A stretch of 64,000 nt of DNA, taken from Combretum micranthum. Taxonomy: Eukaryota > Streptophyta > Magnoliopsida > Myrtales > Combretaceae. The DNA lies in assembly GCA_024138025.1 (NCBI GenBank), contig JAMXBD010000394.1, positions 744,001 through 808,000 of the forward strand, written 5' to 3'. Every line of letters starts with the position of its first letter. Position 1 is the first letter of the stretch. The translations under genes were made by a program, and so were the position numbers. The notes under the pieces are model-generated. The model was not told where the DNA came from. It worked only from the letters and a program-made list of their open reading frames with translations, and did no database searches. Shown piece by piece: positions 10,801-22,216 of the stretch.

Positions 10801-11362
10801 TCCACATATGATTTCCGTCGGCTGGTCATATGTTTTTGAACTCATTTGCTTGATGCATATCATTTGCTTGAGTAACCACTTGCTTGAATAACCACTTGCT
10901 TGAATGATTTGTCTTAATTGTGATATGGAAGTTTTCACTCACTAAGCTAGTTAGCTTATGCCCCAATAATTTTTACTTGTTGCAGTATGAATTCATTTGG
11001 CTTAGGCCAAGGCAGGCTGCAGCTCAGGTATCGGAGCTAGGAGTTTCCCTTAGAAGTTTATTTCGATTTTGTTTAGACTTTCGTTGGAAACTAAAGGACT
11101 CTGGATGACTGTAATGGACTTAATATTATTTTGCGGGGGAATGCCCCTTAGACTTTGTAAATTATATATGTGTTTTGGCTTATTATCTATTGCTAATGAA
11201 TGCCACATTAAACTTCTTAACTCCATTGATTGAGTATTCTATTGTCGTAAAGGGATGCTTTACATCTATACAAGACTCCCAAAGGGCTCGGATAGAATTT
11301 CGAGAGTCTTATATAGTATGTGGTGGGCTGTTACGTTTAGGATACCCCTATGGGGCTTGACA
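7888..11362 (+). mobile_element. Solo LTR, type A (TSD AGACA/AGACC)
   Basis: Starts TGTAAACCCCAG and ends GGGGCTTGACA, 3475 bp, flanked by AGACA (7883-7887) and AGACC (11363-11367), one mismatch. Landmarks are GC-rich CACGGCCGGCACC near 8493, TATA box TATATAAG 8577-8584 followed by a CT-rich patch, CA repeat 8673-8690, long imperfect hairpin about 8780-8890, exon E2 10188-10255 (DPEHDDTLPLDYYY-stop, ATG 10249-10251, donor GTAAGT 10256), tandem repeats 10564-10735, hairpin pair about 10785-10832, exon E3 10986-11027. It lies inside the RT of layer 0. Confidence 0.92.
10564..10735 (+). repeat. Tandem 27-31 bp repeats (GTTGGTTAATCGTGATCC...)
   Basis: About six units of GTTGGTTAATCGTGATCCAT plus AAAACGAA-type ends. 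The same array, with different copy number, lies at the same place in every type-A LTR: 14430-14545 and 27440-27545 (minus), 33254-33350, 44360-44505 (diverged) and 45812-45980. Confidence 0.8.
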
Positions 11363-12039
11363 AGACCAATATGGGAAAATACTTTTGCTCCATGTAGTTA
11401 ATCAAACAAATCATCAATTCTCGGTAATTGATACTTGTTCTTGATGGTTACTTTATTTAATTCCCTACAATCAATACAGAGCCTCAACGAAACCATCTTT
11501 CTTTTTAACAAACAATATCAGGGCTCCCTATGGTGATATGGGGTCTAATGAATCCTTTATCCATCAATTCTTGTAGTTGCACTTTTTAATTCCTTCAATT
11601 CTACAGTACATTCGATACGGAGCTTTTGATACTGGTTTTGTTCCGGGCATCAAATCAATGGAAAATTCACTTCTCTTATGTAGGTAAACCAGGTAGTTCC
11701 TCTAGAAATACATCTAAATTCACATACTTTTCTTATGGTACGGATATCATGTTTTTCTGGTTCTCTCCATCCATAGCTCCTAAAATATTGTTGCTTAACT
11801 TCTCAATTCCATCATCATCAACTTCGATAGTTGTTATTTTGGCTCCACTGTCTCGGAGTATTTCATCTTGGTACTCCTTTCTTTCTCCCTAAGAATTAAT
11901 AAAGTATACTGTTTTAAGATGACAATCGATCTTAGCTTTTGTGGTAGTTAGCCAAGACATTCCCAAAATAACCTCATATTTGTACAGATCTACTACAACT
12001 AGATCAACAATTGATTCTTGATCCCCAATTTGTATCGGG
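11363..12039 (-). pseudogene. Layer-0 gypsy protease C-terminus to RT N-terminus
   Basis: From 12039 leftwards: IVDLVVVDLYKYEVILGMSW, then AKIDCHLKTVYF, which is the end of the retropepsin region (usual form YDVILGMDWL). Next come LQELMDKGFIRP and [19 protein letters not shown], matching the start of RT (usual RPSVSPWGAPV, DYRELNKVT). Multiple stops. It continues to the right at 25782 across the 12040-25781 LTR, with TSD TCGGG. Confidence 0.88.
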
Positions 12040-14429
12040 TGTAAACCCCCGAAAATTTCATAATTCTTAAAAATAATCCTAGAAGTCTAAATTCAAATCC
12101 CGAAAAAATTGATTCAAGATAAAAACCAAATTCTAGACCGAGTCAAAACACTGGAAATGAAACCCTAAAAAATCGAATCAAGTTAAAACTTAATTCCAAA
12201 TAAGATTAAAAAAAACGAGTTTTCTGAATCTTGAGAAAACAAGAACCCTTGAAACAAAATATAAAGTCCAATTACGGTATAATGAACGTCCGTACACCAA
12301 TTAAATCATCTGTCCAATTCCTAAAACGCGAATCAAAACGATAGATCCAAATACTCTTAACAATGAAATGATAAATTCTAAATCCTTCGATAAAGTTTTA
12401 GAATCACAATTTTTAATTTTCACCAAAAGTCAAACTAAGTCAACTCATAACCCTAGACTCGGTTAAACAATCCGAGAACTAAAAATTATTAAATAATAAA
12501 AAATAAAATAAGATAAACCATAGACGTCGAGCTAAAATATAAAACGATCAAAACTAAAAATTATACGGTCTTACGAATAACTCAATAAAATCGGAAGTCA
12601 AAACGGAACCCTAAAAGTCAACAAAGCCTATAACGAACCCTAGTATTTAAGATCCGGCAATCCCGCAATCTCAAACCCTAGAAAACGAAATTGAGCCAAT
12701 AGCTTAAAATAGTTCGTAATAATATAGAGTAACATAAAAATATCATAATCGCGAATTTTGAGTGTCCTTCGGACTCAAACGGGATCAGTACTCGAAAAAG
12801 GTGTCCAGAGCTCGAAATATTAAAAATATTCCGTTTATACCAATAGACTCGTAAAAATATAAGGATTCCAAAAATATCAGTTTTAGAATTTTTCAGTAGC
12901 TAAAAATTACAGATATTGCCTTATTACGTGTATTTTTATTACTGCCGGTACTTTAATTGTCTAGTCTATATTCATAGTTTTCTACTATTAATTACTATTT
13001 CACTATCTATACTTTTTCTTTATACTACTATCTATTTTTTACTTTTTTATTTCCAATACAATTTTTTTCACATCAACTTTACACATTATTTTTTTTACAC
13101 AAAACTAATAATAAAATCAATTTTCCCCCTCACAAGGACCAAAACCGGCGCCTCTTGTTCCCCATTTCATCTAATTTTATTTCTTTTTCAATTTATTAAT
13201 TACATCTATTTTTCACTCCAATTCTATAATACCCCCTTCCTCTTTCATTATTTCACACAATTCATTTCACTACCAAAACTCTTTCAAAATCTCTCCACAA
13301 TCCTCTCTTCAAGAATTCTCTCTACCAAAACTCTCTCAACCAATTTCCTCACAAAATCATCCTCATACATAATATCTCACTATCACTACTCAAATACCAT
13401 TCCATCTACCATCTTCATACCACCTACACACTTTAGGTAAATATTTCTTCCAATATTATTCACTCATGTCATGTAACTTAACATGACTATGGTGTTGTTT
13501 TGAGACTCATATAAGTAGTAAAGCAACAACGTATTCATGTTTTGTTCTTGTACATAAGCTTCTATTTATTTTGTTATTATTATTATTGTTATTATTTGTT
13601 ATAAATATTATTATATTATGTACATATATTTATTTAAAGCATATAAGCTCATTTTTTATTTGTGTATTTCATGCTTTTCTTTAAGACTAGTTTTTCTAGT
13701 CTTAGACTTGTCCATATCAAGTCAAAACAATCTTTTATTGATTTTCTTTAATCTTTCGGGACTAGTCCATTCTTAGTCTCGGGATGCCTTGAAAGCTAAG
13801 GTTCCTGTCACGCCCGTAGGGTATTCTAAATGTAACAGCCCGCCACATACTATGTAAGACTCTCGAGTTCCCTACCCGGGGCCTTCGAGAAGTCTTAAGT
13901 AGATGTAAAGCGTTCCTTTACGATAATAGAATACTTCGACAAATGGAGTTAAACAGTTTAACGAGGCATTCATTAGCTATAGATAATAAATCAAAACGCA
14001 TAATGTTAAAGTTTACAAGATCTAAGGGGCATTCCCCCGTAAAAGAATAACAGTCTATTACAGTCATCCAGAGTCCTTAGTTTCTAATGGAAGTCTATAC
14101 AAAAAGGAATGAATTAAACTTATACGGGAAACTCCTATCTCCGGTACCTGTGTTGTGGCTTGTCTCGGCCTAAGCCATATAAAATCATGCTGCAAAAGAT
14201 AGAAACTATGGGGGCGTAAGCTAACTAGCTTAGTGAGCAATACTTCCATAACGCAATTAAACATACTTCAGTCAAACAAGTAATTATTCAGGTAAGTGTA
14301 TGCATCAACCAAATGTGATCATCAAAGATATGACCGTCCGGGAATCATATGTGGATGGACTTGCGCCCTCCATCCCAGGTTAGCAGATTAACGAATCCTG
14401 CGGTACGACGCCGTTTAAGCTCATGGTTA

Positions 14430-14545
14430 ACGAATAATAATTCGTTTTATGGATCACGATTAACCAACAAGTCGTTTTATGGATCACGATTAACCAACAA
14501 GTCGTTTTATGGATCACGATTAACCAACAATGCAAATGCTCCAAC
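14430..14545 (-). repeat. Tandem 30-bp repeat in type-A LTR
   Basis: Three near-perfect units with exact 30-bp period, opposite orientation to 10564-10735. The period is a multiple of three, so a spurious frame SFYGSRLTNK repeats through it. I treat this as repeat DNA, not a gene. Confidence 0.8.
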
Positions 14546-16729
14546 CCCATCGTGACATGAATGAATTCAATTTATAGTCGGAGTCGAATAGTCATTAATT
14601 CAATTCTTTTAAGTGACCAACAAGTATTCGCAGACATTCATCATAAGATTCTAGTAAAGCAGTCAATATCTTAACACCCGGTTCCGATATACCTTAAGCT
14701 CCATTTCACATATCAACAATCAACAACATAAATAATTCCCATATACCCCAGCATGCTTATACAATTTCTTTTATCTTTGCCTATAACACTAGTGCCACTA
14801 CATTACAATCACATGCATTAATTGAGAATGGAAGTAAACTCACGGCCATTGGACGCCAAACTTCTTAATAATAATAATCGGGAGGTAGAGTGTCGTCCTG
14901 CTTGGGATCACCTACCAATCGAGAATAATCCTAATGAGATTCTCATCATGTAACTAAATCAAACTATACATCTAGACTAGTTGAATTCGGATTTCTCGCT
15001 ATTTGCGGAAGTTCTGACTTAAAACGGCCATAACTTGGTCATTTTAACTCGGAATTTCGCAAATTTTATATCGATCTCTATCTACTTCAAAAGATCTATC
15101 TATTTCAAGTATTAAATCCAAGTTTTGAAAATAATAGGGTCACGGAACAGTGGGATCAGTTCTGTTCCGCGATTGATCCAATTTCGAAAATGTGCTTCGC
15201 TTTTGATAAGAAATGTTCCTAGTTGGTGATTCATGCATGAATGATTTAGGAATGAACTACTAATGTGTATGCCATGTAATGAACTCAATATGTGCATGGT
15301 CATGATAATTTTTGTAGTAATAAACCCTTATGAACTCCTAAGTGTTGGGGAAATTCTCATAAAGACTAATTCTAAGAAGCTATTTTTCCACATTATACTC
15401 CTTAGGGTTTCTTTGGTTTTTAATCTTGTAATCTACTTATTATTTAACTAAAAATAGGTTCTCAAAGTCTATATTAACCATGGCCTCCATTCATGCATAA
15501 AAATTTCATTTTTCATTTGGTAAACATGCCTTTGAACTAGCTTTTTGTAAAAATCCGAATTTTCTAAATTTCATTTTCTTGCATTTTTTAAGGGAAATCT
15601 TGTCTAATGCATTAAAAATCGGAGCTTCAATGTATACATTATCTAAGGACTTCATTTAGCTTATAAAACATCCATTTTAGACTTAAATACTAAGTGTTTA
15701 TTTAGGCATTACCCAAAATTACGAATTTGACTACACATCTAAAGTCAACATTTTTCCTTCTAACTTCACCTCTTGTTTTCCTTATTTTTATTATGCCTAA
15801 ACTCATCTAAACTCATGAAAATAATTCCTTTAACATGTCTATTACACATACCCTCCATTTTTCTTATGAAATATGAGTTTAAAGTTGATTTTGGGGGCCT
15901 TTAAGGTAGGGTTTCCATTTCATCCGAATTTTCAACTTTTCATATTTAACAAAGCCCTTCCTTTTTCAATGTTCTTGCCTTCTATATGTGGAGATATACT
16001 ATCTAACATCTCTATACATGAACAAGACTTCATTCTTATGATCATCAAAGCATATAAAACAAAATGAACCTATGATCATGCATGTACATGAAGTTGTGAA
16101 TGTCTAAACCTTAGATCTACTACATATGATATATAAAGCATGGATCTCATGGCATGAATGATGAACCAAAATTATTCCTATTTTATGAGTGCTAAAACAT
16201 ATATTTGATGGTCATTTTTATTGGGAATTTCGCACTTGAATTAATGGAGTTAAGCTTTCAGGTCTTTAAAGGAGATATTTTTCAAAGATTGCAAAGACTG
16301 GTCAAAAATGTAAAGTTTGAATCAAGAAGAACTCAACATGACAAGAATAAGCCATGTCCTTCAACCATTACAAGAAAGAAGCAAAATTAAGGGCTAAATA
16401 TCAAGCTTTTGGAAGACATTTATGAGACACGACCTGTCCCAAACCGTGTCAATCTGGAAAATTAACTTTGCAAGGGACATTTCTAGGAAAAGCCGTGTCC
16501 CAAGTCGTGTCAGTGAAGAAAAAAGACCACAGTAAAGGACACGACTCTGAGACAAGCCGTGTCCCCAGTCATGTCGATTTCCATAGTGAAGAAAACAGCC
16601 AGACATTCAAGTGACATGACCTGTCCCCAAACCTGTCGATTTGACAGTTCTTTACTTTTTGAGAAACGACTTTTTTAATGAATAGTAACCCTATTTATTA
16701 AAGAAACGTCTATTGGACATTAAAGGGGT

Positions 16730-16970
16730 GTTACTTTGAAAAGCCAAAAGACCCGTAACTCCCGTAACTTCTCATTTCCTCCATAATGAGCATTCAATTC
16801 CATTTATGTGTTACTTTGAAAAGCTAAAAGACCCGTAACTCCCGTAACTTCCCATTTCCTCCATGATGAGCATTCAATTCCATTTATGTGTTACTTTGGA
16901 AAGCCAAAAGATCCATAACTCCTATAACTTCCCATTTCCTCCACCAATGAGCATTCAATTCCATTTATGC
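16730..16970 (+). repeat. Three 80-bp tandem repeats in LTR U3
   Basis: Units start at 16730, 16810 and 16890, each beginning GTTACTTTG and ending CCATTTATG. The third is more diverged. They sit just upstream of the TATA box at 16980, a typical place for duplicated enhancers. The 3' LTR has the same three units at about 20988-21229. Confidence 0.9.
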
Positions 16971-16979
16971 AAAGATCAT

Positions 16980-16985
16980 TATAAA
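16980..16985 (+). promoter_or_regulatory. TATA box of non-autonomous element LTR
   Basis: TATAAA in CATTATAAAATGAAG, about 10 bp after the enhancer-like repeats; the same in the 3' LTR at 21237-21242. Confidence 0.55.
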
Positions 16986-17961
16986 ATGAAGATGAGGGAA
17001 GAATCAAAGGGAGAAGAACAAAAAAGGAGAGACAAAGACAAGAAAAAACACACTTTTACGTATTTTCACAGCAGCATTTGTGCTTGAGTGTATCAATTTA
17101 TCAAGGAACATCGTTTGTATTGCTAATATTTTAGATCCTTTCTATTTCTCCTTGTTATTGATTTATATTGTTTTATCTATGGAGAGGTAGTTTAATATTG
17201 CTTGGGTATCCTTGATTGATTTCATGTGATTCTTTTGTTCTTAATTTCAAAACGTGTTGATTTTATTGTATTCAATAGCTTGTGCCTAAAGAATTAGTCT
17301 AATTGGATGGTGCATCCCATTGGATTCATGTTTGATTTTTGTTAAAAATAGACTGAGAGGTTGATTTAATGAATAGATCTAAAGCTATTGATGAGATTGC
17401 TCATAATCACCTAGAGATAAGGATGGTGAAATCTTCTGTCACTCGTTTTGAAATTCATCACTTTGGTTTTAAAATGAAGGATTCTTGTTCTTTATGCAAA
17501 TTTAAGTTGCTAATAGTCAGGAACACATTCCGATAGTTTGGCTTAAGTTTAGGTGCTTTTGACTTTGAGAGAAGCATTAGCATAATTTAGTGAATCCGAT
17601 GGTTCAATAATCAATATAACTTTTTGAGAAAATTCTTGAGTCACATGAATAGATCTTAGGTGAAGCATGACCCAAGCAACCTTGTGAATTGATTTATCCT
17701 TTTGTATGCTTGCTGCGAAATCTATGAATATTAGACTTAGTTTAGTTTCTATGTACATAAAACCAAATCTGATTTTTTTTGGCTTGATGATAGGAATTGA
17801 GTGAGTAGAATTACTCATCAACGTTCCCTAGGAATATGACCTAGATCATTTCTTTATGCTACATCTGATGGGTGCGCTTGCCCTGTAAGACCATAGTTGA
17901 AAAGAAAACGATTTAGAAAATTTATAAATTTAAAACTTGGTCTTTTGAACCTATCAAGTTT

Positions 17962-17980
17962 TTGCGCCGTTGCCGGGGAT
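17962..17980 (+). promoter_or_regulatory. Primer binding site, tRNA-Asp type
   Basis: TTGCGCCGTTGCCGGGGAT, starting 5 bp after the LTR, matches the complement of the plant tRNA-Asp(GTC) 3' end except near its first bases (expected TGGCGCC). This primer is characteristic of Athila/Tat-like gypsy elements. Confidence 0.85.
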
Positions 17981-18102
17981 TGATTGGTGATATTTTGAAA
18001 GCTTAATACTATTACTCTAGCCATTTTTCTTTTCTTTTTTTTTTTTGGGTTTGAATCTGTGGTAAGTTTACCTCTTTGTGCTTAACCTAATAAAGCATTA
18101 TA

Positions 18103-18516
18103 ATGGATTTTGGTTGGTGGAATCATAAAGATCAATATTATAATGTCCTTTATAATCCTCAAAATGAACCTGAAATTAAAACAAATATTGTGTGCTGGTA
18201 CTGTGGTGAGATAGTATATTACTGTTTATGTGCTAATCCCTGTTTTTATGATGCTCCTGCATGCATTCAATTACCTCCATTGTTTTGTAATGAAGAAATT
18301 GTTGATGAAAACTCAAAAACTTTAGCTTATGAAAATTCTGTTTTAGATACATCATCATCACAGGCGCTTTTCAATGAATTAGATACTTTGCATGATTCTG
18401 ACCATGTTGAGTGTGATAAGATGATGAAGAATGTTTGTGAATTTGATTTTGAAACAAAAATTTCTAAAAATTCTAATGACAAAGTGAAGTTCTGGAGGAA
18501 GGTTCGTTTGAGTTGA
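18103..18516 (+). CDS. Unknown cysteine-containing ORF, first part
   Basis: 137 residues starting MDFGWWNHKDQYYN, the first ATG after the PBS (about 120 bp leader). Residues 31-47 hold a tight cysteine cluster CWYCGEIVYYCLCANPC, followed by an acidic, Asn/Ser-rich region (residues 60-120). The spacing CxxC...CxC...C suggests metal binding but is not the CCHC knuckle of gag. No transmembrane segment. It stops at TGA 18514-18516, but the +1 frame is open from about 18490 (EVLEEGSFELINEKIHV) and continues into 18513-18830, so one base has probably been gained and the original protein was about 240 residues. I do not recognise the family. Confidence 0.55.
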   Translation: MDFGWWNHKDQYYNVLYNPQNEPEIKTNIVCWYCGEIVYYCLCANPCFYDAPACIQLPPLFCNEEIVDENSKTLAYENSVLDTSSSQALFNELDTLHDSDHVECDKMMKNVCEFDFETKISKNSNDKVKFWRKVRLS

Positions 18517-18830
18517 TAAATGAGAAAATTCATGTTACCACAGAAGAAATGAAGGATGGAGAGGTCGAGCTGAAACAAGAAAATGTAGAAATCGTCTGTT
18601 CTACATTTGATGAAAAATCTAAAAGTAGGGAAGATCATGAGCCTATTGGATATATCATTGATTTTGTGATAGAACCAATTTTCCAATACCCCTCCCCCCA
18701 TGAAAAATTTCTAAAATTTTTGCTGAATCTTGTTGTGCTTAAAAAGAAAACTAGGATGAGAAGTAAATTTCTACTAATTTTGATAAAAACTTGTGTCTGG
18801 GACACATTTGTTTGGGATCCTGGTGGGTGA
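18513..18830 (+). CDS. Unknown ORF, second part (probable frameshift continuation)
   Basis: 105 residues from ATG 18513, overlapping the stop of the previous ORF by 4 bases. The frame is open upstream of this ATG, which supports a frameshift over a separate gene. It is Glu/Lys-rich at the start (MKDGEVELKQENVEIV), then hydrophobic with basic patches (KKKTRMRSK), ending DTFVWDPGG. It is followed after about 55 bp by the GGGAGGCAACCCATG hairpin, as in the partial element at 2-217. Function unknown. Confidence 0.5.
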   Translation: MINEKIHVTTEEMKDGEVELKQENVEIVCSTFDEKSKSREDHEPIGYIIDFVIEPIFQYPSPHEKFLKFLLNLVVLKKKTRMRSKFLLILIKTCVWDTFVWDPGG

Positions 18831-20418
18831 GAGTATCATTTTTGTTAATAAGTCGAGCCAACGACGTTAAAAAAAGTGCGCTTCTTGGGAGGCAACCCAT
18901 GTCTAACTTTCCTTTTTTTTATCTTTTTCTTTTTCTTTTTAGACTTATGATCTTATCATTTTCTGCTATTGGTTGATGGTTAAGTGTTGTTCTTAATGGT
19001 AGGATGGAAATTCAAGAGGAAACAAAGCAAACTCCAGCCCAGATGCAGTTTGTTATGACTTGCTCTCACAGCTGCTCTATTTTGATGAAGAATATGACTA
19101 TCTTGTAGCTGGATGTTGATTCTTAAACAGGGAAGTTCATTTTCTTTTTCCTTTCCTCACTTATTGCATATATTTTGACATTGGGGACAATGTCCCAATT
19201 AAGTGTGAGGGAGGGATACTCTTGAGAAGGGAAATAGTTGGTTTTTCTTGCTTGTTTTGAATGGTGAAAAAAAAAAAACCCACTTTACACTTTGCTATTG
19301 TACTTGAAAATATACTCAGAAAAATGTTTAGAAATAGCATTCAAAAAAAAAAAAAAAAAAGAGACTTCTAGTACCTTACTCATCTATTTTGTGATTAGTA
19401 TACTTAGTTGAAATTGTAGGATGAAATCTAGGTGTGGTAAACTTACTTACTAATTAGGGATGGAATCTAGAGTCTAAAAGTGGATCGAAGTCCTTAGTTG
19501 AAAGTTAAATGGTTGTAGTTCTAAGCTTGTTGATTTATATATTTTCTTTTCAATAGTCTGAAAGCCATCCTAATCTTTGGTGAAAAAACATATGAAGTTC
19601 ATCACTTGGTGATCCTTTTTGGAATAAATCTCTTTGGAAATAATCAATTGTTGTGCTAGATTACAAATAGCATGACTCTTATATACAATTGATGAAAACC
19701 TATACTCCAATGACTCAAGCATTTGAGTTATGAGTATCCTAACTTGAAGGTTAGAGTGAGTAGAGAGTTCGATAGGGTCCCTTTAAAACCTGGTCACTTG
19801 GGTGATAAGCCCGGGATGTGCCGACTCGATGAACTCACTATAACGAGAAGGGCGGAAAGGCAAAAGTTCATTAGATGAACTTGAAAAAGAAAGCTGAAAA
19901 GATGCAGGCTACACCCTGTCCAGAGGAAAAGGAAAAGAAGCGGGCAAAACCCGTCCCTCTGAAGGCTAACAAAAAAAAAATTTGAAGAGATTTTTAAATA
20001 AAGGGAGAAAATCCAGGGGAAGAACAGATGCAATTACTTTCACTTTAGATTGTTGTGCTTAGAAAAGTAGTTGAAGAGTTTATATATTTGTTAATAAGTG
20101 GTGAAGTATAACTAGGTCTCTTTTGCTATTGTTTGACTTCGTGTTTATTTTGTGACTTTGGAAGCTATTTTTAATTGGTGAAGGTAAAGTTTAACTTACC
20201 TGGATTAGCCTTAGAATTTCGATTTTGGTATGCTAGTTACATATAAACGATAGATTTGAGCAAAAGGTACAAAAGCAAGTTGTTATGATCTAAAATGATT
20301 TATGAATGCTATGTAAATTTTCACTTGTGAAAAATTCTAAGCATATTTGATGATGGTTTTTTCTTTCTTCTTAAATTGTTTGCTTGAGGACAAGCAAGTG
20401 TTTAAGTGTGGGGGAATT
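18831..20418 (+). mobile_element. 3' non-coding internal region of non-autonomous element
   Basis: No ORF of note. It holds TTGGGAGGCAACCCATG (18885-18901), a GACATTGGGGACAATGTC inverted repeat and purine tract near 19178-19217, A-runs near 19268 and 19346, the block conserved with the left-edge element (about 19735-19860), two CAGG/CCTG- and CGGG/CCCG-type hairpins (about 19906-19952), the perfect TTGCTTG/CAAGCAA hairpin (20380-20397) and the polypurine tract (20401-20418). Confidence 0.8.
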
Positions 20419-22216
20419 TGATGAACCAAAATTATTCCTATTTTATGAGTGCTAAAACATATATTTGATGGTCATTTTTATTGGGAATTTAGCACTTGAA
20501 TTAATGGAGTTAAGCTTTCAGGTCTTTAAAGGAGATATTTTTCAAAGATTGCAAAGACTGGTCAAAAATGTAAAGTTTGAATCAAGAAGAACTCAACATG
20601 ACAAGAAAAGCCATGTCCTTCAACCATTACAAGAAAGAACAAATTAAGGGCTAAATATCAAGCTTTTGGAAGACATTTATGAGACACGACCTGTCCCAAA
20701 CCGTGTCAATCTGGAAAATTAACTTTGCAAGGGACATTTCTAGGAAAAGCCGTGTCCCAAGTCGTGTCAGTGAAGAAAAAAGACCACAGTAAAGGACACG
20801 ACTCTGAACAAGCCGTGTCCCCAGTCATGTCGATTTCCATAGTGAAGAAAACAGCCAGACATTCAAGTGACATGACCTGTCCCCAAACCTGTCGATTTGA
20901 CAGTTCTTTACTTTTTGAGAAACGACTTTTTTAATGAATAGTAACCCCTATTTATTAAAGAAACGTCTATTGGACATTAAAGGGGTGTTACTTTGAAAAG
21001 CCAAAAGACCCGTAACTCCCGTAACTTCTCATTTCCTCCATAATGAGCATTCAATTCCATTTATGTGTTACTTTGAAAAGCTAAAAGACCCGTAACTCCC
21101 GTAACTTCCCATTTCCTCCATGATGAGCATTCAATTCCATTTATGTGTTACTTTGGAAAGCCAAAAGATCCATAACTCCTATAACTTCCCATTTCCTCCA
21201 CCAATGAGCATTCAATTCCATTTATGCAAAGATCATTATAAAATGAAGATGGAGGGAAGAATCAAAGGGAGAAGAACAAAAAAAGGAGAGACAAAGACAA
21301 GAAAAAACACACTTTTACGTATTTTCACAGCAGCATTTGTGCTTGAGTGTATCAATTTATCAAGGAACATCGTTTGTATTGCTAATATAATTTTAGATCC
21401 TTTCTATTTCTCCTTGTTATTGATTTATATTGTTTTATCTATGGAGAGGTAGTTTAATATTGCTTGGGTATCCTTGATTGATTTCATGTGATTCTTTTGT
21501 TCTTAATTTCAAAACGTGTTGATTTTATTGTATTCAATAGCTTGTGCCTAAAGAATTAGTCTAATTGGATGGTGCATCCCATTGGATTCATGTTTGATTT
21601 TTGTTAAAAATAGACTGAGAGGTTGATTTAATGAATAGATCTAAAGCTATTGATGAGATTGCTCATAATCACCTAGAGATAAGGATGGTGAAATCTTCTG
21701 TCACTCGTTTTGAAATTCATCACTTTGGTTTTAAAATGAAGGATTCTTGTTCTTTATGCAAATTTAAGTTGCTAATAGTCAGGAACACATTCCGATAGTT
21801 TGGCTTAAGTTTAGGTGCTTTTGACTTTGAGAGAAGCATTAGCATAATTTAGTGAATCCGATGGTTCAATAATCAATCAACTTTTTGAGAAATTCTTGAG
21901 TCACATGAATAGATCTTAGGTGAAGCATGACCCAAGCAACCTTTTGAATTGATTTATCCTTTTGTATGCTTGCTGCGAAATCTGTGAATATTAGACTTAG
22001 TTTAGTTTCTATGTACATAAAACCAAATCTGATTTTTTTTTGGCTTGATGATAGGAAAAGAGTGAGTAGAATTACTCATCAAGTTCCCTAGGAATATGAC
22101 CTAGATCATTTCTTTATGCTACATCTGATGGGTGCGCTTGCCCTGTAAGACCATAGTTGAAAAGAAAACGATTTAGAAAATTTATAAATTTAAAACTTGG
22201 TCTTTTGAACCTATCA
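20419..22216 (+). repeat. 3' LTR of non-autonomous element
   Basis: Near-identical copy of 16159-17956, same length. Differences include C/A at the 'aatttcgcac' site, small deletions near 20607 and 20637, and a 3-bp insertion near 21385. It is followed by TSD ATGAA. Confidence 0.95.

Larger units (their letters stand above)
16159..17956 (+). repeat. 5' LTR of non-autonomous element
   Basis: TGATGAACC...GAACCTATCA. It contains repeated CCGTGTCCC/CGTGTC-type words (about 16425-16640), three 80-bp direct repeats (16730-16970) and a TATA box TATAAA (16980-16985). It ends directly before the PBS. Confidence 0.95.
16159..22216 (+). mobile_element. Complete non-autonomous LTR retrotransposon (TSD ATGAA)
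   Basis: Two 1798-bp LTRs (16159-17956 and 20419-22216) flank a 2462-bp internal region, with TSD ATGAA at 16154-16158 and 22217-22221. The PBS lies 5 bp after the 5' LTR and the polypurine tract abuts the 3' LTR. It has no RT, RNase H, integrase or recognisable gag, so it is a LARD-like parasite of an autonomous (probably Athila/Tat) partner. The LTRs differ by only a handful of substitutions and about ten small indels, so insertion was recent. It is nested in a minus-strand type-A LTR, itself in a type-B LTR, in the layer-0 gypsy element. Confidence 0.95.

Noticed and set aside
12916..13440. 174-codon plus-strand ORF
   Set aside because: Low-complexity Y/F/S/T/L reading frame through the AT- and CT-rich promoter region of a type-B LTR; no counterpart frame in other type-B LTRs.
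14349..14555. ORF with repeated SFYGSRLTNK, also at 33228-33434 on the other strand
   Set aside because: A by-product of a 30-bp tandem repeat whose period is a multiple of three; other copies have 31- or 35-bp units and break the frame.
18327..18701. 124-codon minus-strand ORF
   Set aside because: Antisense shadow of the unknown ORF at 18103-18830.
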